The position numbers and the translations under genes were made by a program. DNA of 11,020 nucleotides from Oscillospiraceae bacterium UBA4632 (lineage in GTDB: Bacteria; Bacillota; Clostridia; Oscillospirales; Oscillospiraceae): the NCBI GenBank assembly GCA_002405995.1, contig DHMW01000013.1, positions 4,904 through 15,923 on the forward strand, in the 5' to 3' direction. This document shows positions 1 through 6,471 of the stretch, piece by piece. The stretch's first letter is position 1. Every line of letters starts with the position of its first letter. The notes beneath the pieces are model-generated. The model did no database searches, was not told where the DNA came from, and worked only from the letters and a program-made list of their open reading frames with translations.

Positions 1-35
1 CGCAGGAGATCAAGGAGCGCGTGCTGCATCTGTAA
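1..35 (+). CDS. Probable 3' end of an unidentified plus-strand gene
   Basis: The third forward frame reads QEIKERVLHL and then a TAA stop at 33-35. This charged-then-hydrophobic tail looks like an ordinary protein C-terminus. A gene here would be convergent with the minus-strand oxoprolinase operon, which fits the strong terminator between them. Only ten codons are visible, so no family can be named. The alternative is a minus-strand gene starting at the ATG complementary to 27-29, but that ATG has no ribosome binding site upstream, so I prefer the plus-strand reading. Confidence 0.35.
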   Translation, partial: QEIKERVLHL

Positions 36-121
36 GCAGAAGAATAACCGGAAATTTTTCCGAACCAATGGGTAATATCCGTTTGGCCGTTTGCCCGGCT
101 GCGCCGGCAGGGGTCAAAAGT

Positions 122-155
122 GCGGGAGGCGAATGTGGTAACATTCGCCTCCCGC
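122..155 (-). terminator. Hairpin terminator of the 5-oxoprolinase operon
   Basis: Bases 122-136 pair perfectly with 141-155: a 15-bp GC-rich stem closed by a four-base loop, about 25 bases beyond the stop codon of the last minus-strand gene. Read on the minus strand, the stem is followed by ACTTTTGACC, a short weak U-tract. Read on the plus strand it is followed by a purine-rich stretch with no U-tract. I therefore assign it mainly to the minus-strand operon, though so strong a stem may also slow plus-strand transcription arriving from the gene ending near base 35. Confidence 0.75.
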
Positions 156-180
156 GCCCGCAGAGAAAAGGAGAGAGGAT

Positions 181-1005
181 TCAGCGCTTCTTTTTGGCTT
201 CCAGATAGTCGTTCAGCTCGGCGTTGACGATGTCCGTGATGAACATATGCCCCGGTGCGTGGGTGATGGCAATGGGCGGCTTCGCATTCTCTACCGCCGC
301 CTGCGGCGTCACGCCGCAGGGCCAGAACACGGGGATCTCGCCCTCGTAGAAATCGACCGCTTCGCCGTAGTCCGGCTTCATCACGTCGGCAACGCCGACC
401 TCGGCGGCGTCGCCCATGTGGACGGGCGCGCCGTGGACGTTCGGCATCTTGACGGTGATGTCATACGCCTTTTTGGCGTTTTCCGGCGTCATGGGGCGCA
501 TGGAGCAGACCATGGGACCGCAGAACGGACCGGCCGGCTCGGTCATGATATTGGTCTTGAACATCGGCACGTTGCGCCCCTGCGCGATGTGCCGGATCTC
601 GATGCCCTCGCGCATGAGCGCTTCCTCGAACGAGAACGAGCAGCCGATCAGGAAGCCAACATAGCCCTCCTTCCAGTAGCCGCTCACATCGGTCAGCTCC
701 TTGCCGTCCCACTTGCCGTCGCGGTAGATGCGGTATTTGGGAATATCGGTGCAGATGTTGCCGCCCTCGCCCATGTCGTGGGTTTCGGGCGTGCCCCGAA
801 TGATCTCAAGAATGGGGCACGGGAAGGGGTTGCGCCGGGCAAATTCCTCAAAATCCCCCGCATATTCCGGCGGCAGGATGATGAGGTTAGCCTGCGCGTA
901 GCCGCGGCACATGCCGGCGGTGGGAAAGTCGATGACGCCCTCGCGGATGAGCTTGCGCACCTCGCTCGGTTTTTTGTCGATATAGGGGGTGATATCAAAG
1001 GCCAT
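181..1005 (-). CDS. DUF1445 / YcsI family protein, putative D-glutamate cyclase (hydro-lyase)
   Basis: This 274-residue cytosolic protein belongs to the DUF1445 family (Bacillus YcsI, bacterial 'putative hydro-lyase', relative of the mammalian D-glutamate cyclase domain). Family-like blocks include CRGYAQANLIILP (33-45), GFLIGCSFSFEEAL (117-130), the His-containing HGAPVHMGDAAEVGVAD (191-207), PVFWPCGVTPQAAV (225-238) and ITHAPGHMFITDI (247-259). The length is usual for the bacterial family. The ATG is supported by AAGGAGG nine bases upstream. The gene is last in the operon, 33 bases after pxpC, and is followed by a terminator. Members studied in animals convert D-glutamate to 5-oxo-D-proline. 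Placement beside 5-oxoprolinase genes fits a role in producing or handling 5-oxoproline, but substrate and stereochemistry here are inference. Confidence 0.88.
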   Translation of the reverse strand: MAFDITPYIDKKPSEVRKLIREGVIDFPTAGMCRGYAQANLIILPPEYAGDFEEFARRNPFPCPILEIIRGTPETHDMGEGGNICTDIPKYRIYRDGKWDGKELTDVSGYWKEGYVGFLIGCSFSFEEALMREGIEIRHIAQGRNVPMFKTNIMTEPAGPFCGPMVCSMRPMTPENAKKAYDITVKMPNVHGAPVHMGDAAEVGVADVMKPDYGEAVDFYEGEIPVFWPCGVTPQAAVENAKPPIAITHAPGHMFITDIVNAELNDYLEAKKKR

Positions 1006-1038
1006 GCATTCGTTCCTCCTTGTCAGAATGGGAGCCGC

Positions 1039-1983
1039 TCAGCGGTCCATGGCGCTGCGCAGGCAGCGCAGCGCGGCGCGCTGGGCAAGCAGCGCCTCCT
1101 GCGCGGCGGTGATGGAGACTTTTTCAAAGCGCACCCTGTCGCCCGCCTTGAGCTGGGCGAGGATGCGGAAGTCCGCGGAGATGACGTTGGCGATCTTCGT
1201 ATAGCCGCCGGTGGTCTGGCGGTCGGCCAGCATGATGATCGGCTTGCCCGCCGACGGCACCTGGATGGCGCCGAAGGCAATGCCGTCGGAGATGATGTTG
1301 CCGTCCTTGACGTGCTCGATCAGCTCGCCGTCAAGGCGGCAGCCCATGCGGTCGAACTCCGGCGTGAGGGTATAGACGCTGCTGAGAAAGGTCATAATGC
1401 CAAGCTCGGTGAAGGCGTCGTCCTGCGGGCCGAGCACGACGCGCAGCTTATACTCCGCGCGCGGCACGAACTCGGGCGAGATATGGCGCACACCGAGGTT
1501 CTTGAGGTCGGTCCTGGGTGCGCGGAAGCCGATGACGTCGTCCTTTTGCAGCTTGCGGCCCTGATAGCCGCCGATCTTTGCTTTCATATTCGTCGAGCGG
1601 CTGCCCATGACCACAGGGATATCAAGCCCGCCCGCAAATGCCACGAACGCACGGCAGCCGGTGCGCAGCATGGTGAAGCGCAGCGTCTGACCTGCATTGA
1701 CGGGGATGGCGCGGTAGGTATCGATGCCCTGGCCGTCAAGTGTCGCGCCGAGGTCGCCGCCGGTGATAGCGATGATGTTGGGCGCGTCAAAGCGGATGTG
1801 GGGGCCCATCATCGTGCATTCGAGCACCGCCTCGCCCTCGTCGTTGCCGACGAGGATATTGGCGATGGACGCGCTGCGCGGATCCATCACGCCGGAGACG
1901 GACACGCCGAACTGCTGGTAGCCGATGCGGCCGAGATCCTGCACGCTGGTGAGCATGCCGGGGTTGAGGATGGTGATACTCAT
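1039..1983 (-). CDS. pxpC: 5-oxoprolinase subunit PxpC (KipA / biotin-dependent carboxyltransferase fold)
   Basis: This 314-residue protein carries the hallmarks of the PxpC/KipA family: NPGMLTSVQDLGRIGYQQFGV at the N-terminus (7-27), GVMDPRSASIANILVGN (31-47), LECTMMGP (54-61), the FAGGLDIPVVMGSRST block (116-131), DRMGCRLDG (211-219) and the C-terminal SDGIAFGAIQVPSAGKPII followed by DRQTTGGY (232-261). With PxpB it forms the part of 5-oxoprolinase that activates 5-oxo-L-proline with ATP, and with PxpA it yields L-glutamate. The family is often mislabelled as allophanate hydrolase subunit 2. The start codon overlaps the pxpB stop by four bases (ATGA), so the two subunits are probably translated together. 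GGAG lies about nine bases upstream of the ATG. The length is normal and no residue appears broken. Confidence 0.95.
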   Translation of the reverse strand: MSITILNPGMLTSVQDLGRIGYQQFGVSVSGVMDPRSASIANILVGNDEGEAVLECTMMGPHIRFDAPNIIAITGGDLGATLDGQGIDTYRAIPVNAGQTLRFTMLRTGCRAFVAFAGGLDIPVVMGSRSTNMKAKIGGYQGRKLQKDDVIGFRAPRTDLKNLGVRHISPEFVPRAEYKLRVVLGPQDDAFTELGIMTFLSSVYTLTPEFDRMGCRLDGELIEHVKDGNIISDGIAFGAIQVPSAGKPIIMLADRQTTGGYTKIANVISADFRILAQLKAGDRVRFEKVSITAAQEALLAQRAALRCLRSAMDR

Positions 1984-2723
1984 GCCTGCTCCGTCTCCTT
2001 TCTCGGATAGGTGTGGACCGTGTAGCCGCCGGATGCCTCCAGCGCGGCGATGCGGTCAAATTCCGCCCGATCGATGGCGTAGAACTTGATGTACTGGCCG
2101 GCTTTGGGCAGGATGGGCACGGCGCGGTCAGGATCGTACATGCGCACGGGCGTGCGGCCGATGAGCTGCCAGCCGCCCGGGGAGTCGATGGGATATACGC
2201 CCGTCTGGCTGCCGGCGATGCCGATGCTGCCGGCAGGGATCCTGACGCGCGGCTGGGCAAGGCGCGGCGCGGCGATCTCCTCGCTCATACCGCCGAGATA
2301 GGTGAAGCCGGGGGTGAAGCCCAGCATATAGATGAGATATTCCGTGGAGGTGTGGATGCGGATGACCTCCTCAGGCGTTTTGTGGTTGTGTTCGGCGACA
2401 AAACCAAGGTCGGGACCCATTTCCTCCCCGCCGTAGAGTACGGGAATTTCCAGCACGTCGCTCGGCGGGATCTGGATGTGGTCAAGCTGATTGAGCAGGC
2501 CCTTGAGCTTTTTCACGAGCGCGCCGTAGGGGATGATCTCGGGATCGTAGTGGACCATCAGCGAGCGGTAAGTCGGCACAAGCTCCACGATCCCGGGGAG
2601 CTTGCTCTCGGTGAGCGCGATGCTGAACGCGCGGATCTGCGCGTTGATGTGCTCGCTGATCTCGTTGCCGAATTCCACGGTCACAGCCGTGTCGCCGCTG
2701 AGCAGGAATCTTACGTCAGGCAT
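1980..2723 (-). CDS. pxpB: 5-oxoprolinase subunit PxpB (KipI family)
   Basis: This 247-residue protein is a PxpB/KipI homologue. It shows the N-terminal GDTAVTVEFG (10-19), the PTYRSLMVHYDP strand (50-61), an EIPVLYGGEEMGPDL segment (92-106), GFTPGFTYLGG (135-145), PRVRIPAGSIGIAG (158-171) and TGVYPIDSPGGWQLIGRTPV (174-193), in family order. It pairs with PxpC as the cyclophilin-like partner in 5-oxoprolinase. In Bacillus the homologue KipI was first described as an inhibitor of the sporulation kinase KinA, so a side role cannot be excluded. AAAGGAG lies six bases upstream of the ATG. The gene follows the transporter after a 65-base gap holding a small hairpin, and overlaps pxpC by four bases. 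Confidence 0.95.
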   Translation of the reverse strand: MPDVRFLLSGDTAVTVEFGNEISEHINAQIRAFSIALTESKLPGIVELVPTYRSLMVHYDPEIIPYGALVKKLKGLLNQLDHIQIPPSDVLEIPVLYGGEEMGPDLGFVAEHNHKTPEEVIRIHTSTEYLIYMLGFTPGFTYLGGMSEEIAAPRLAQPRVRIPAGSIGIAGSQTGVYPIDSPGGWQLIGRTPVRMYDPDRAVPILPKAGQYIKFYAIDRAEFDRIAALEASGGYTVHTYPRKETEQA

Positions 2724-2742
2724 ATCGTTCTCCTTTCAGACG

Positions 2743-2769
2743 GAGCCGGCCTGCTGCGCAGACCGGCTC
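2743..2769 (-). promoter_or_regulatory. Small intercistronic hairpin before pxpB
   Basis: GAGCCGG at 2743-2749 pairs with CCGGCTC at 2763-2769, leaving a 13-base loop that could itself fold weakly. It lies between the transporter stop and the pxpB ribosome binding site. Neither strand has a U-tract after it, so it is unlikely to be a terminator. It may be an mRNA stabilising or processing hairpin that adjusts expression between the transporter and pxpBC, or it may be chance in GC-rich DNA. Confidence 0.35.
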
Positions 2770-2788
2770 GCGGGGTGATGCGGGACCG

Positions 2789-4024
2789 TTACGCGAAGAG
2801 CTTGGCAAGGTTGGGCAGCGCCGTGACGGCAAGGTAGCCCGCGACGCCGACCACGCACCAGCCGAGGACCTGCAGCCACACGGGATGCTTGTACTCGCCG
2901 ACGACGGATTTCTTGTGGCAGCCGAGCAGCATGCAGCACAGAGAGATCGGCAGGATCAGGCCGTTGACCGCGCCGGCCAGGATGACCATGCGCTTCGCGC
3001 CGCCGAGGATCGCCATGACGAGCGTGGAGAAGGCGATAAAGCCGACGATGAACCACTTTTCATTCTTGGCGATGAAGGGATGGACGGTCTTGAGGAAGGA
3101 GACGGAGGTGTAGGCCGCGCCGATGACGGACGTGATACCGGCGGAGAACAGCGCCACACCGAACAGGCGGTAGCCCAGGTCGCCGGCGGCAAGGCGGAAC
3201 GCCTCGGCCGCGGGGTTGGCGGCGCCGGTAACGGCCGCGACATTTTCGGCCACGACAGCGGTGCCCGCGGTGCAGACGCCGAGCACGCACAGGAACAGCA
3301 GGATGCGGACCGTGCCGGAAACGCCGATGCCGGTGAGGACAGACTTGCGGAAGTACCTGACATCATCCTTGCTGCCGCCGTTGCCCGCGTCGAGCAGGCG
3401 GTGTGCGCCGGAGAAGGTGATGTAGCCGCCGCAGGAGCCGCCGAGCAGCGTGATCATGACCGGGACGAGATCCTTGGGATTCTCAGGAGTGAAGATATGG
3501 ACGATCGCGTCGCCGACAGGCGGCTTGGACATGAAGGCAACGATGAGCATGACGACGATGATGATGCCGCCGAGGATCTGGGCGACGCGGTCAACAACGC
3601 TCTTGGCGTTCTTGGAAAGGAAGATGCAGATGGCGAGCACGCCGCCGATGATGACGCCGGCCTTTTCCGGGATGCCGAGCGCAGCGTTGAAGCCCAGCGC
3701 CACGCCGCCGACATTGCCGATATTGAACGCGAGGCCGCCGATGACGACCAGAACGATGAGGAAATAGCCGAGGCCGGGAAGGACCTTGTTGGCGACCTCC
3801 TGACCGCGCAGGCCGGACGCGCCGATGATGGACCAGACGTTGGTCTGCGCGATCATATCCATGATGATGACGCAGACGATGACGAAGGCGAAGGAAGAGA
3901 GATACTTTGCCGTGAACTGCGAGGTCTGGGTCAGAAAGCCGGGGCCGATGGCGGACGTTGCCATCAGGAAGGCCGCGCCCAGCATAACGGATACGGAGCG
4001 CTTCTGGGTGGTTTCGTTACTCAT
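2789..4024 (-). CDS. Nramp-fold transporter of the oxoprolinase operon (YcsG-like)
   Basis: This 411-residue integral membrane protein has about eleven hydrophobic segments (near residues 12-30, 43-65, 81-100, 123-137, 150-166, 187-205, 233-252, 283-306, 325-341, 345-368 and 384-403). It resembles the Nramp relatives encoded beside pxpA (YcsG). The segment after the first helix start reads AIGPGFLTQTSQFTAKY, so the DPGN metal-binding motif of true Mn/Fe Nramps is absent. The sixth helix region reads TLLGGSCGGYITFSGAH and lacks the MPH motif. It therefore probably carries something other than Mn or Fe, plausibly the operon's substrate, but that is inference. The reading frame stays open upstream. 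I chose the ATG at 4024 because AGGAGG sits six bases before it, whereas the in-frame ATG at 4030 abuts the AGGAGG. Confidence 0.9.
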   Translation of the reverse strand: MSNETTQKRSVSVMLGAAFLMATSAIGPGFLTQTSQFTAKYLSSFAFVIVCVIIMDMIAQTNVWSIIGASGLRGQEVANKVLPGLGYFLIVLVVIGGLAFNIGNVGGVALGFNAALGIPEKAGVIIGGVLAICIFLSKNAKSVVDRVAQILGGIIIVVMLIVAFMSKPPVGDAIVHIFTPENPKDLVPVMITLLGGSCGGYITFSGAHRLLDAGNGGSKDDVRYFRKSVLTGIGVSGTVRILLFLCVLGVCTAGTAVVAENVAAVTGAANPAAEAFRLAAGDLGYRLFGVALFSAGITSVIGAAYTSVSFLKTVHPFIAKNEKWFIVGFIAFSTLVMAILGGAKRMVILAGAVNGLILPISLCCMLLGCHKKSVVGEYKHPVWLQVLGWCVVGVAGYLAVTALPNLAKLFA

Positions 4025-4043
4025 GATCATCCTCCTGAAATGT

Positions 4044-4058
4044 TGCCGCACTGCGGCA
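4044..4058 (-). promoter_or_regulatory. Small intercistronic hairpin between pxpA and the transporter gene
   Basis: TTGCCGCACTGCGGCA at 4043-4058 contains a 6-bp stem (4044-4049 with 4053-4058) and a three-base loop, just upstream of the transporter's AGGAGG on the minus strand. On that strand no U-tract follows. It may be a processing or stabilising element that sets relative levels of pxpA and the transporter. The evidence is only the pairing and the position. Confidence 0.3.
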
Positions 4059-4109
4059 GATTTTGGGGTGCTGGTCTTTGCGGAACGGAACGGCTGAAGC
4101 AGATGCTTT

Positions 4110-4877
4110 TTACACGATCTCGCGGATGGGGGCGATCTCCACGCCCTGGGCGGTGAGCTGCGCACGGATGTTTTTGACGAATTCAACGGCCGAAGGATTG
4201 TCGCCGTGGACGCAGATGGAATGCGCCGCGATCTCGACCTCCTCGCCGGTGATGGCCGTGACCTTGCCCTCGGTGACCATGCGGACAGTGCGCGCGATGG
4301 CCTCATCCTTGTCGTGGATGACGGCGCCCGGCAGCTTGCGCGGAACAAGCGAGCCGTCAGCCTGATAGGCGCGGTCGGCAAAGACCTCGTTGGCAACGCG
4401 CAGCCCCAGCTGCCTGCCCGCCTCGATCATCTTGCTGTTGGCAAGACCAAGCAGGATGATGTCCTTATCCACCTCGGCGATCGCCTCGGCGATGGCAAGC
4501 GCCAGCTCCATGTCCTTGCCGGCCATGTTGTAAAGTGCGCCGTGGGGCTTGCAGTGCTGGAGCTTGATGCCCTCTGCCGCGGCAAAAGCCATCAGCGCGC
4601 CGAGCTGATACTTGACATACGCCTTGGCCTCCTTGGGCGAGACGGCCATGTTCCTGCGGCCGAATCCCATCAGATCCGGAAAGCCCGGATGTGCGCCGAC
4701 CGCAACGCCTGCCGCCTTGGCTGCGGCAACGGTCTTCTCCATTACCAGCGGGTCGCCCGCATGATAGCCGCAGGCTACGTTGACGGAGGAGACGTGTGCG
4801 ATGACCTCGCTGTCGAGCCCGATGGTATATGCGCCGAAGCTCTCGCCGAGGTCGCTGTTGAGATCTACCTTGTACAT
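4110..4877 (-). CDS. pxpA: 5-oxoprolinase subunit PxpA (LamB/YcsF family)
   Basis: This 255-residue cytosolic protein is a clear LamB/YcsF (PxpA) homologue of full family length. It has DLNSDLGESFG (5-15), SSVNVACGYHAGDP (30-43), VAVGAHPGFPDLMGFGRR (58-75), KPHGALYN (110-117), EVFADRAYQADGSLVPR (164-180) and the C-terminal HSICVHGDNPSAV (219-231). The conserved Asp and His residues in these blocks form the metal-binding active-site surface expected of the (beta/alpha) fold. It works with PxpB and PxpC to open 5-oxoproline to glutamate at the cost of ATP. The frame is open far upstream, but the ATG at 4877 fits the family N-terminus and has GGGAGGG about ten bases before it. It is the first gene of the operon, behind a predicted sigma-54 promoter. 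Confidence 0.96.
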   Translation of the reverse strand: MYKVDLNSDLGESFGAYTIGLDSEVIAHVSSVNVACGYHAGDPLVMEKTVAAAKAAGVAVGAHPGFPDLMGFGRRNMAVSPKEAKAYVKYQLGALMAFAAAEGIKLQHCKPHGALYNMAGKDMELALAIAEAIAEVDKDIILLGLANSKMIEAGRQLGLRVANEVFADRAYQADGSLVPRKLPGAVIHDKDEAIARTVRMVTEGKVTAITGEEVEIAAHSICVHGDNPSAVEFVKNIRAQLTAQGVEIAPIREIV

Positions 4878-4920
4878 GCTGAAATACCCTCCCTTTCTTT
4901 TTTGGCTGCATAATATCTGT

Positions 4921-4936
4921 AGCAAACAACGTTCCA
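4921..4936 (-). promoter_or_regulatory. Sigma-54 (-24/-12) promoter of the pxpA operon
   Basis: Read on the minus strand the site is TGGAACGTTGTTTGCT. Against the consensus TGGCACG-N4-TTGC(A/T) only one specified base differs, and the GG and GC doublets are exactly ten bases apart, the required spacing. The transcription start would fall near 4910, giving a leader of about 33 bases that contains the pxpA ribosome binding site. An NtrC-type activator is encoded immediately upstream in the same orientation, which makes a chance match less likely. Confidence 0.82.
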
Positions 4937-4951
4937 ATTCAATCAATGAGC

Positions 4952-4969
4952 GCATTTTTTCAAAAATGC
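4952..4969. promoter_or_regulatory. Palindrome GCATTTTT-TC-AAAAATGC upstream of the sigma-54 promoter
   Basis: Eight bases at 4952-4959 are perfectly inverted at 4962-4969 around a two-base centre, about 50 bp upstream of the predicted pxpA start site. Such an AT-rich symmetric site could bind a dimeric regulator or bend DNA between an upstream enhancer and the sigma-54 polymerase. It could also be a second activator site. No U-tract pattern suggests a terminator. Confidence 0.4.
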
Positions 4970-5041
4970 CGCTGTTTTCAGGCCCCGCGAGATCTGCGTG
5001 ATCACAGGCTTCTTTCATTTTCCGCTTTGAGATGCAGGAAA

Positions 5042-5077
5042 AACGCCAAAGTGTGCGATTTTGCACACTTTGGCGTT
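5042..5077 (-). terminator. Rho-independent terminator of the symporter-kinase-regulator operon
   Basis: Bases 5042-5056 pair perfectly with 5063-5077: a 15-bp stem with a six-base loop. On the minus strand the stem starts 23 bases after the regulator's stop codon and runs into a U-tract (GTTTTTCC). On the plus strand it is followed by CGTTTTT, so it could work in both directions, although no plus-strand gene ends here. It separates the signalling operon from the pxpA operon, which needs its own promoter. Confidence 0.88.
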
Positions 5078-5089
5078 CGTTTTTGCACA
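5051..5089. promoter_or_regulatory. Candidate activator binding site (enhancer) for the sigma-54 regulator
   Basis: GTGTGC-N6-GCACAC at 5051-5068 is an 18-bp inverted repeat of the size seen for NtrC-family activator sites. It lies about 150 bp upstream of the predicted pxpA start, within the usual range for enhancer-like sites. A further half site recurs: TTTTGCACA at 5059-5067 reappears at 5081-5089, shifted by 22 bp, close to two helical turns. The palindrome also forms part of the terminator stem, so its symmetry has another explanation. The extra downstream half site does not. Confidence 0.45.
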
Positions 5090-5100
5090 ATATTCCCGGT

Positions 5101-6471
5101 TTATTGATCCCCGTCTCCGTCCTCCAGCCGACGCTTGAGCGTGAAGCGCGTGCAGCCGAGCAGCTGCGCTGCCTGGGAGAGATTGCCGCCGGAAAGCTGC
5201 ATTGCCCGGTCGATATACGCGCGCTCGAAGGCGTCCACCTCGCGCTTGAGGTCGATGCCCTGCTGCGCGAGGTCGTGCATCGGGAAGCTGCCGCCCGCGC
5301 GTGGACGCACAGCCAGCAGCGTGTCAAGGCCGGTCTCCTCGCCTGTGAGGACGCTCTGGCGGCTGAAGAGTACGCAGCGCTCCATCACGTTGCGCAGCTC
5401 ACGAACATTACCCTTCCAGTAGTAGCTTTGCAGCAGGGCGAGGAACTCGGGCGCGATATCCTGTAAGGATTTGTTGAACTTGCGGTTGAAATGCTGGAGG
5501 TAGAAGCGACAGAGTACGGGAATGTCCTCCGGCCGCTCGCGCAGGGGCGGGATGTGGATCTGCATGACGTTGAGACGGTAATAGAGATCCTCGCGGAAGC
5601 GGCCCTTCTGCACCTCCTCCTCCAGATCGCGGTTGGTGGCAGCCGCCACGCGGACGTTGACCTCGATATCCTGCAGGCCGCCCACACGCTTGAAGCTGCG
5701 ATCCTCCAGAAAAGTGAGAAGCTTGGCCTGCATGGCGAGCGGAAGCTCGCCGACCTCATCGAGAAAGACCGTGCCGCCGTTGGCAAGCTCGATCAGTCCC
5801 TTTTTCGTCTTGTCCGCGCCGGTGAACGAACCCTTTTCGTGTCCGAACAGCTCGCTTTCCAGCAGGTTTTCGGGAATGGCGCCGCAGTTGATCTTAACGA
5901 GCGGCTTGTCGTGGCGCGAGCTCTGCTCGTGGATGGTGTTGACCACGACTTCTTTGCCCGTGCCTGTTTCGCCGCAGATGAGGATATCCACATTGTCGTT
6001 CTCGGCCAGCACGCGGATCTCCTGCCGGATGCGGCAGATGGCAGAACTCTCGCCCAGCAGCTTGCGCGGGCGCAGCTTCATCAGCTCAAGCGAGCGGCGG
6101 CTGAGCAGCTGCTCCATCGCGCGCGTGATGACAAGGTCGATCTCCTCAAGGTCGAAGGGCTTTTGTACGTAGTGGCTGACGCCGAGCTTCATCGCCTCCA
6201 CCGCCTGCGACACCGAACCGTAGGCGGTCATCAGGATGAGTATCATGTCCTCATCGAGCCTTTTGAAATCGAGGATCCGCTCGATGCCGCGCTCCGCGCC
6301 CACACGGTTATCCAGCAGCACCGCGTCGGGATGGAGCCGGGCGGCCAGCGCCAGCCCCTCGGCTATCGTGTCCGCGCAGCGGACCTGATAGCCGAGATCG
6401 GAAAGGCCGCTTTCCAGCGACATGCGGATCAGCGGCTCATCGTCGATGACCAGCACCTTATACTTCATCAT
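5101..6471 (-). CDS. NtrC-family sigma-54-dependent response regulator
   Basis: This 456-residue cytosolic transcription activator has a receiver domain (about 1-120), an AAA+ sigma-54 interaction domain (about 138-365) and a Fis-type helix-turn-helix (about 428-450). The receiver has Asp10, Asp11, the phosphorylation site Asp54, Thr82 and Lys104. The AAA+ domain has Walker A GETGTGKE (167-174), the sigma-54 contact loop GSFTGA (214-219), Walker B TVFLDE (234-239) and RFREDLYYRLNV (291-302). After Asp54 the receiver reads NRVGAERG, without the usual Pro of the LP/MP motif. AGGAGG lies eight bases upstream of the first ATG, and a second ATG follows directly. The start overlaps the kinase gene by 14 bases, marking this as its cognate partner. 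Its most likely target is the adjacent pxpA sigma-54 promoter; that link is inference. Confidence 0.95.
   Translation of the reverse strand: MMKYKVLVIDDEPLIRMSLESGLSDLGYQVRCADTIAEGLALAARLHPDAVLLDNRVGAERGIERILDFKRLDEDMILILMTAYGSVSQAVEAMKLGVSHYVQKPFDLEEIDLVITRAMEQLLSRRSLELMKLRPRKLLGESSAICRIRQEIRVLAENDNVDILICGETGTGKEVVVNTIHEQSSRHDKPLVKINCGAIPENLLESELFGHEKGSFTGADKTKKGLIELANGGTVFLDEVGELPLAMQAKLLTFLEDRSFKRVGGLQDIEVNVRVAAATNRDLEEEVQKGRFREDLYYRLNVMQIHIPPLRERPEDIPVLCRFYLQHFNRKFNKSLQDIAPEFLALLQSYYWKGNVRELRNVMERCVLFSRQSVLTGEETGLDTLLAVRPRAGGSFPMHDLAQQGIDLKREVDAFERAYIDRAMQLSGGNLSQAAQLLGCTRFTLKRRLEDGDGDQ

Noticed and set aside
247..2010. Long plus-strand open frame of 587 codons opposite the DUF1445 and pxpC genes
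   Set aside because: The translation is rich in His, Arg, Asp and Ala without any recognisable domain, and it spans two clear minus-strand genes and their gap. It is a shadow of GC-rich codon use.
1039..2723. Allophanate hydrolase or urea carboxylase subunits
   Set aside because: PxpB and PxpC share folds with those enzymes and are often labelled so, but the presence of pxpA and the ycsG/ycsI-type neighbours, and the absence of an allophanate amidase or biotin carboxylase gene, point to 5-oxoprolinase.
2885..4156. Plus-strand open frame of 423 codons opposite the Nramp-fold transporter
   Set aside because: It is made of Asp/Ala/Glu-rich low-complexity sequence, as expected from the antisense of a membrane protein gene, and has no convincing ribosome binding site.
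4025..4396. N-terminal extension of the Nramp-fold transporter in an open upstream frame
   Set aside because: The extension is Ser/Arg/Pro-rich, overlaps the 3' part of pxpA, and an AGGAGG site places the start at 4024.
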